Shown piece by piece: positions 56,440 to 64,000 of a stretch of DNA of 64,000 nt. Below the pieces are notes generated by a model. It saw only the letters and a list, made by a program, of their open reading frames with translations, did no database searches and was not told the DNA's origin. The stretch comes from Schistosoma haematobium. Its lineage: Eukaryota > Platyhelminthes > Trematoda > Strigeidida > Schistosomatidae. Every line of letters begins with the position of its first letter. Positions within the stretch are counted from its first letter, which is position 1. The position numbers and the translations under genes are program-made. Location: positions 10,411,458 through 10,475,457 of the forward strand of contig NC_067202.1 in NCBI RefSeq assembly GCF_000699445.3, given 5' to 3'.

Positions 56440-57030
56440 ACTGAGATGGGGAAGACCAATTTATTGTTTAATGCAAAATTACAGAAAATCTTGACGAAGT
56501 ATGAAAATCATACATTCAATACTCCATTTGTATATCTTCCATCAATTGTGCCTCACAAATCTCATTGTTCCATCACTCCTGTTGTTATTACAATTACTCC
56601 ATTTTTATATTCCTGTTCTTTTCATTTTGATATCAATTTTCTGTTGCCAGGCACTTTACCACTTATATCTGTTGACATCAGTAGCATACATAACAGTAGT
56701 CGTGTAGTGAACGAGAATAAAAGTGGGGATAATCAAATGCATTTGAATACAAAACTACAGAACATTTTAGCAAAATCTAAGAACCATAAAGTAAATACTG
56801 AATATGCAAAATGTCAATCAGTTGTCTCAAACTTGATTGTTCCTTTTGCAAATATAAAACAATCGTCTCAGACTTCATTGTTCCTTCATTTCCACGGCGA
56901 TAATTCTCTGTTTTCATTCTCTTTTCTCTGATCTTCTTAACGTTCTACCGCCAGGTATTTCACTTTCTATTGATGATACATACTACTCATAGCTATTGAC
57001 ATTAGTAGCACACACCACAGTAGTATTAAT
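56440..57030 (+). repeat. ~300-bp interspersed repeat, two copies in tandem
   Basis: Copies at ~56440-56695 and ~56730-57030, each running from a gggga...caaaactacagaa start to gttgacatcagtagcatac-like ends. An (AAT)n array lies just before the first. The 187-residue open frame here is repeat-derived. Confidence 0.6.
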
Positions 57031-57358
57031 AGCAGTAGTAGTGTAAAGAATGTTAGTAGTATTGGCAGTAATGAATTCCGATAACATATCTCATAGTTAT
57101 AGCAGGACTTATAACTTACGGAAATAATACTGTATGTTTCCTGAAAATTACAGTCATTTACATTTAGAAAGGATGATAACAGAAATGGTGTAAATGTAAT
57201 CTATCCAATAAGTATACAAACTGTGTTAAAATAAAAACTTTATTTTACAAAATTTAGTGGAAGTTGATCACTTTTATTCTGTTTCGAAATACGGTTCATT
57301 ATTGGGATTGCATTTGCTCCTCAGTCATTTCTGTTGTATTAAATGTTCTTGAAAGTCT

Positions 57359-57597
57359 TCAGAAGTCAAACGTTTTAGCTAAATTAACATTTTGATATGA
57401 TTTCTTCAGTTCCAAATTAATCACTAGAACAATGTGAACAAATGATAATGCGAAATCCAGTTCACTAGCAGAAATATGAACAATTAATGCATGATTGAAA
57501 GGATCACGAGACAGGATACATTGTCTGTTGTCATCAATATATTTCATCCCAAATCTGTCATGCACCTGTATCGTCCTTTTTATCTTCTCGGTTAACA
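57359..57597 (-). CDS. Candidate terminal exon of an unrecognised minus-strand gene
   Basis: Minus-strand acceptor acatttcag followed by TG TTA ACC; it encodes LTEKIKRTIQVHDRFGMKYI, then DDNRQCILSRDPFNHALIVH, then 38 more residues to TGA at 57361-57359. AATAAA on the same strand sits at 57278-57273, 80 nt after the stop. Acceptor, open frame, stop and poly(A) signal together argue for a real last exon. It lies on the strand of the CELF-like gene and probably upstream of its RRM3 exons, so it could be a nested gene, an alternative end, or chance. No family recognised. Confidence 0.35.
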
Positions 57598-57609
57598 CTG
57601 AAATGTTTG

Positions 57610-60005
57610 ATTAACTTGAAAAGAGACATTTTTCCTAGATCTATCATCTCCACAAGCAGTCATCAATACTGAATGGATGTAATGAGATATATTCTTGTTT
57701 CGATAAAAGTTAAATGCAACTCATTTCGCGTGTTTATTGTACAAATCACACATCCGTATGATCTTGATAAGTACATTACATGAATAATGATCAATGCTTG
57801 AACAAATATTTTGACAGGATACAGGCACTGACTGTACAGAAGGCATTACTTGTAATCGGGTCAATGAATATTCAATAGTTTAAGACGTTTTCTATTATAT
57901 TTTTAGGAAATAAATCATCTTTAACAAGATAATGTAATTTTGAATAGTAAGAAAAGAGAAAGCGAATCAAACAATCAAGTGTACATAAACAGGTTCTGAC
58001 ATTCTACTATCATATCTATCATATGTAACTGTACTTGATATATGCAACGTAGTGAATATCTGTATGTGAACTCTTCTCCTCATATATTGAGGTGCTACAG
58101 CTATACTATTAAAATCATAAGTAAACTATGCAATTTCCAATCAGTTGAATTATAACAATAGTAAATAAAGCACTTCATAACAGATATTAACAAATGGAGA
58201 TTATCATTGTTTGTTCAACACTCTTCATTGGAACAAAGTTTAGATTTTCTAGCTAATAACGAGACGAAGATTGTTTATATTATTAAACGTTGATATTCAA
58301 TGAATCAGTCAATGAATCAGTCGATCAGTGGTACTGGAATTAACGGAAACAGCTACTCAGACTCTATTCCATTGCAGTACTATTGTCTATGTTAATCCCG
58401 ATAGTTTTCGATTCTCACTTTTCTTAAATGTTGATTTCATTCCAACCGGTACAAATATTTTATTCAGTGACACGATATATTTTTTCAAGTTTTCTATCAT
58501 TGCTTACTCTTTTATCATTTTGATGAATCCAACATATTTTGCTTACAATCTTATACTACTTACAAATTTCCATTAGGTGAAAAGTAAAATGAATAATTTC
58601 CTTTGTATGAATCATGTTATCAGTGATCAAGTCGATTCACTTTATGTATATTTTCTCAGGAATTAATAAATAGCTCTTGCTTATTTGTTTATTTAAACCA
58701 AATATAATACACGACAACTAATTGTCTACATTCATAATGACAATAATACGAACTACATCAAAACATTTTGTGTGCATAAGTTCACGGAACAAGGTATTGT
58801 TAAATTATATAACATCGCATTCTGCAAAATATAGCGGGGTATGTTTGTGTACTGAAATTATTCACTCTTTTCTTAAACTTAACATTTTGTACCGGTTAAA
58901 TACATTATGGATACTATAAACATTTAAGACGAAACAATAATATCTTTGACTGAAATGCACAAGCACAAAATATACACGCACACGCACACACATACATTGG
59001 TACAGACGTATACTCACATTGATTCACTGAAACATTAATAAACTGACAACTGACATAAATATGAGAATACACTAAACAGTAAAGATAATCTTAATACTTC
59101 AGAGTAATCTGACCGATGTAGCAGTAGTAGTAGTAGTGATAATGTGAGTAATAGTAGCATTTAAAGTTGAACAGTTGACAACGTCAATAAATAATCATTA
59201 GAAACAAACAAAAAGCAATGTGGAATTTCGATAGCAAATTACTAAAATCAAAAATAGTTCACCATAGTTGTTATCATTATTACTATTTGTTATAGTCATC
59301 AATAACATGAAGCAATATATTGATTCAATATAAATTACTAATTAGCAACGTCAACGATAATCAATAACAATCAAGATGAACAATATTCCTATATCACATC
59401 AATAGTATAGAATGATGAACAGATAAATACGTAGACAGATAGATAGATGCACCATTTACTTTACATTATTAATAAAACCTTCATAATTCATAATTATAAT
59501 AGTAATTTAAAAGGTGAACAAATGATTCAAAGAAATCATAATTAACACAATTACTATAGTTTGTGTTTGTTTGTTTTTTCCAACAATTGACAATGAAAAC
59601 GGGAACAAGAAAAGTAAACACGTTTTACTACACACTAACATATAACACAATCTGGTGCAATGCCCAACAATAAAGATTATTTTCAAGGGTTAAACTAAAT
59701 AATGATACTAATGATAGTAATAATAGTAATAATAACTTTCATTTAAAACAAGGTGAATAGATAAAGAACTCAATTGAACAATTCATAGCAGTCATTATCA
59801 ATGAGTTGTACAAGAAGAAATAATAAAAAAACAAAATATTAGAAATAAATTTACCGTTGATCATTTGTTAAACTGTTGGCTAATGAAGAAAATTAGACAG
59901 AATAATAATAATGATAATAATATGAGTTGTGAAAGTGAATTTATAAAAGATATTGAGTCTTTAATATTCAGAGAACTTATTTCACTTAACTAAATTGAAT
60001 GATTC
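57610..60005. other. AT-rich DNA, nothing recognised
   Basis: Probably intron of the CELF-like gene. Simple repeats only: (CACA) near 58975, (AGT)n near 59120, (AAT)n near 59700 and 59900. Confidence 0.4.
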
Positions 60006-60772
60006 GCCGAGACTATAATTTATGGACGATCTAATCAGAAATGTTTCAGGGAGTTCAAGGTCACGACACCAATTTCAGTACACGATGCTCACGTACGATT
60101 GGTTCACAGTGGATTTTAGAGAAAATGTGATAATTGAGCGGCTACAACAAATTGGACTATTAAGAAGTTCCTTTATTTGTGATTTTGGTAAGCACATAAC
60201 ATGTGGACCATGTGATGATGTTGTCTTACGATGTAATGTGTGTGCTAGGATATGACTCTGTTGGTCGATCCAAATTGAGAATAGGGCAAATTCTGACAAT
60301 TGTTGCGAACTGGATAATAAAAGCACCAGTAACACTGATTGCTACCAGGTACTAAAATATATACGGATGATTGGAGAGTGTACAGATACTTACATGGACT
60401 TGGTTATTTGCATCGTGTCGTTATCCACAAGTGATATTTTTTGAGCCTGACAACCGGAGTGCACACAAACACTATTGAAGCTATGTGGTTGAGGCTGAAA
60501 GTATTTTTGCGACCTTATCATGGCTCCAGGTGCCGACTATTATGAAGTCATATGGATGATTCCCTCTATCGTATGCATTGCGATTTAAGAACTTTTGAAC
60601 CTCTTTCTAGATTTGACAAATTTTTGAACCATTTAAAAGAAATGTATCCACTTTTATTCATTAGTATTGTATAATATATTTTCACTTTATACGAAGTGTT
60701 TTGTGATTGGCTAATCTTTCTCAAGGTCACTTAAGATTCGTTCAAAGCTCGTCTATAAATTATAGTCTCGCC
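60006..60772 (+). mobile_element. Decayed Merlin-family DNA transposon (IS1016/ISXO2-like transposase relic)
   Basis: Terminal inverted repeats of ~24 bp (gccgagactataatttatgg onward at 60006-60029, and its complement at 60749-60772 with two mismatches) enclose a broken transposase. The N-terminal part in one frame (60022-60255) has IIERLQQIGLLRSSFICDFG and a Cys-pair zinc-ribbon remnant. The C-terminal part in another frame (~60455-60660) has GVHTNTIEAMW, RPYHGSR and LNHLKEMYP, the classic end of ISXO2/Merlin enzymes. The central part with most of the catalytic core is deleted, and stops and frameshifts are frequent, so no active enzyme is made. No clear target duplication flanks it. Merlin elements are known from schistosomes. 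Confidence 0.85.
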
Positions 60773-62496
60773 CCAAAAAAACTGGTAACAAGCTAAAAAG
60801 AAGGCTCTTTATCGATTAAATATCTTCATTTAATAATCATTATAACTGAGATATAATGATCTGATAGATTTCTTTCTTGAGAAGACAACCATCTAAATGG
60901 TTAGCCTCTTATGCTTGAAATAGTATTTAACTGTTATAAGTTTTAGTAATAACTATTATAAAACACTTTAATAAAATTATACTGATTGTAGTATCTAATT
61001 TGATTGTAAAAGTTGTAGAATAGTAGAACTCCACCGAAATCATCCACCTGAGGTACAAATCTTCTCCACCATAGTAAAACTGAATTTGGCATAAAGATTG
61101 TAATTTATAAAACAAACAGAATAATAGTTTACAATATCTTAGTAGATAATGTTGTCTGTTTAATAAGAGGAATAAGACGTTATTGTTGTTATGTTAATTT
61201 CTGATATTGTTACTATGATATTAGACACAATGAATTTATGACAATTTTAGTTATCATGATTATCACTGACAAACTCAATTGTTGTTTTAAAGAGTTTACA
61301 CTTTAATTTGTTATATTTTTACAACTATAACGACTAAGAATGAATTCTTATGAGGTAATGTTTTGTATAGAATTAAGATAATATCAAGGATGAAGGGGAA
61401 TTTCAGTTGGCAATTCATTCAGTGCAAATATATTCAAAAAGAAATTATCTCAATTGTTTAAACTGTAGATTGTACTGGATCATTGATTTCAGTACTGAAT
61501 AAATTTGTGTTTTGTACTATTTACTATCATACTTTCAAGTTTTAATTCATGAAATATGAAGCATCAATATTTAAGTTGAATAACAGTTGATTGTTGTCTT
61601 TATTCTATTAACATGTGTAAAACTCAATTAAATTTATGCGAATGAAATATGAATTGAATATTTGACTTTTAGAAAATTGCATATTGCCTAATCTTGAAAG
61701 TTTTATTAAGCCTGGTAGGTTGGTGACTGACGAAATCATGGAAGAGGTTCAGAATGCCAAAATGATTTTTTTCCAGATTGCTTCTCTTGTAATGTAAGCA
61801 AGTTATCAGTATGCTAGTGAAAGCCACAGTACAATTTGCAAAAGTTTGTTCTCTTTTACCTTATGGATGTAATGGGAATCAATAGGCTACTACTTTTCGA
61901 TGACAGATATTATCAAAGCATTGGTACCACATCGTGGAACAAGGAAGTGGCCAATACTAAGGTATAATAAGCAAAGATGGCAATTTGGTGGATACGGTTG
62001 TGAATCTTCATCAAAAAATATGGTTAGGACATAAATTAAATATGCTGAACTACATCATATCTTAGTGCTCAGTGCTGGGTGATGTAGCAGTAGGTTAAAA
62101 GAAACTTCGTGGAGTCGAAGACAAAACATGCAATTAGTTCATGAAGTCAATGAAGACTAATCTGTGTCATGTTGGTAAGTAAACACTGTCTGTTTGGATC
62201 ATATGCAAAACTCATGATCAGTGATTGGGGTGTTATCTACTGATGTAGTCTGAAATCGATCACAGAGAATATAGATCCGCTAACTCCACGTTTACCTTTG
62301 GATCTTAAGTTTCAAAACTATTTTATATCTCGTATTCTCTTATTTCTTCTAAAATCATATTCTATATTAATTCACCATAAATCGTTTGGTTTTCATTTCA
62401 TAATAATCTGTTAAGTCGTATCTTACATCAATTATCTCTTTATTTTAAACAGTTTACATTATACCCAGTTGTGCTAACTATATAGAAGTACTTACG
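60773..62496. other. Spacer between the two Merlin-type elements
   Basis: AT-rich, with no exon or repeat that I can support. Confidence 0.4.
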
Positions 62497-62783
62497 GCGA
62501 GACTATAATTTATGGACGAACAAATCATGTATAAAATAACAGGTCTTAGATTTTGGCACGAAATTCATCCACGCATTTGGCTAGATAGAGTCTTGGTATT
62601 ATAGTTGATGTCAGTTCATGATGAAAACCCTAAATCGAATTCTTAAGTTTAATCATCAACTATAAATCATAATTCTAATTTCTCACACAGGTTTATAACC
62701 TTCATTTGGTCCTGGTCATTAAGTGGACACTCTCAAGGTCATTTTTGCGTCGCTCAAAGGTCATCCATAAATTATAGTCTCAC
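62497..62783. mobile_element. Non-autonomous Merlin-type MITE
   Basis: A ~287-bp element with the same terminal inverted repeats as the 60.0-kb relic (gcgagactataatttatgg at 62497 onward; complement at 62761-62783). Its right end also shares ctcaaggtca and the bases around it with the larger element. There is no coding capacity. The hexamer acttac occurs beside both ends, but not in perfect target-duplication register. Confidence 0.75.
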
Positions 62784-63897
62784 TTACTCAATTATAATGT
62801 ATAGTAGTACTTTTGATGTAATTTGTTAATAAAATCATTCTATTTAGGATCATTTAAATGTGATTCAATAGCTAATTACTTTGTTACAATGATATAAACA
62901 ATTTGTAATATTAATTACTTCCAGTTAATTATTTTATTCAGTCTATATGGTTAGCTTAAGGTAATAGATTTGTGATCCATTTGAAATATAGTTGACTTAT
63001 AGTGGTAGTCTTATGAAACTTTGAATTTTCGATTCTATAACTGGTAAATTGTGTATTTCTGGTAAGAATAACATAGTACAGAATACATAAGTATGACACA
63101 AGCTCGTGTCCTACATATTCAAGGTTACATATACATATGTAGTGAAGTCGGGAATGTGTACTATTGGGTGTCTATCTAGAGTTTTAGTGTCTTGGCTCTC
63201 GTCAACAGACCTAGATTTCCTGGGTCTGAACTCTGATGAAGCAATGATTGCTCACTTCAAAAGAGTCCTGTATTAAGTTGCATCATCTAACTGATATTAT
63301 TCGATATCCTGAAGCACCCTAATGTAGAGTAGTCTGTTACAAATGTCACTCACAAACAAAACAAATATTCACAAATCTCCTTTATCAAAAACATGATTAG
63401 GATTTTTATCACAAATAGATATCTAAAAAATCACTGAAAAACAGGGAGTAATGGACAGTATTTGAATGATATTATGTTGGTAAAGAAATCTGAAGGATCG
63501 TTGATTTGATCTTTTATGGGGACATATAGATATTTCCTGCTTATCTGTTTATTATTAGAGGGAGACAATTATCCAGTACCTTTTACCATTTAGTTTGCCA
63601 ATTATTAGTATCAGTTTGTAATAATCTATTTATGCAAAATCTTTATAAGATTATCTAAGCCAAGAATAAATTAAATGTACCTTTTAATGAAACTACAACT
63701 TTTCAACTTATTAGTGTATGCTAATAAAACTTGGTCAGTGGATGGAGATTAAATCTTCTTAAGAAAATAGAGCTGTGTATTTGTACAGTTTGTAAATTTA
63801 TTAAACCCTATGTAAAATGTATATAGCAATAGTTTAAAAGAAGTTAAAATGGGCGGGAAGAAGTTTGGTAAAGTTAGACACTAATATTTTAGTATCA
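62784..63897. other. AT-rich DNA, nothing recognised
   Basis: Between the Merlin MITE and the terminal SINE head; no supported feature. Confidence 0.4.
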
Positions 63898-64000
63898 AAA
63901 GGGGTTTTTGTGGATATTATGGTAACTTTAGTAGTTGAGATCATGAGTCAGTTGAAGCTAGACCACCATGCAAAACCTGGGAGTACTGGACGCCAGTTTC
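63898..64000 (-). mobile_element. SINE head, cut by the window end
   Basis: aaaggggtttttgtggatat through gaccaccatgcaaaacctgg to the last base. The rest of the copy lies beyond 64000. Confidence 0.8.

Noticed and set aside
56368..56931. 187-codon open frame, one of the longest here
   Set aside because: Composed of an (AAT)n array and two ~300-bp repeat copies; Ser/Asn-rich with no splice or homology support.

Overview
The window is AT-rich animal DNA with long introns and many dispersed retroposons. It is almost certainly from a blood fluke (Schistosoma or a close relative). The evidence is tRNA-derived SINE copies carrying hammerhead ribozymes (the Smalpha type known from schistosomes), RTE-type LINE 3' ends with (AAGT)n tails, a decayed Merlin-family DNA transposon, and genes split into small exons by kilobase introns. 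No bacterial-style operons, CRISPR arrays or functional rRNA/tRNA genes are visible.

Left third (2.2-25.7 kb, + strand): eleven exons, all in compatible phase, give the C-terminal ~895 residues of an AMP-activated protein kinase gamma subunit (CBS-domain protein). The 5' end lies outside the window or upstream of 2223. The fold-defining segments of the four CBS repeats are recognisable. The protein has a Ser-rich insert after CBS1, a ~140-residue low-complexity insert inside CBS2 and a ~280-residue C-terminal extension. Most basic residues that bind AMP/ATP in mammalian gamma subunits are replaced.

Middle (31.6-45.3 kb, - strand): two genes share one architecture, a signal-peptide exon ending in phase 1 followed by an exon of exactly 154 nt ending in phase 2. 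The 50 residues encoded by the second exon align without gaps at roughly 28% identity. I read them as a tandem family of small secreted proteins of unknown function. Between them on the + strand lie two candidate exons (36.9-37.7 kb) of an unrecognised gene.

Right third (52.0-54.4 kb, - strand): the two terminal coding exons of a CELF/Bruno-like RNA-binding protein encode RRM3 and the conserved C-terminus. A further minus-strand terminal exon candidate with a poly(A) signal sits at 57.36-57.60 kb. The 60.0-62.8 kb region holds a ~770-bp Merlin transposase relic and a ~290-bp non-autonomous derivative.

Mobile DNA fills much of the rest: about a dozen Smalpha-like SINE pieces, three of them in a head/body/inverted-head arrangement; three solo LTRs of one family, one with a perfect 5-bp target duplication; an unnamed ~500-bp retroposon family; a ~300-bp family with five copies; RTE fragments; and microsatellites. 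The most interesting items are the apparently nucleotide-blind AMPK gamma subunit, the paralogous secreted pair, and the inverted-arm ribozyme SINEs.
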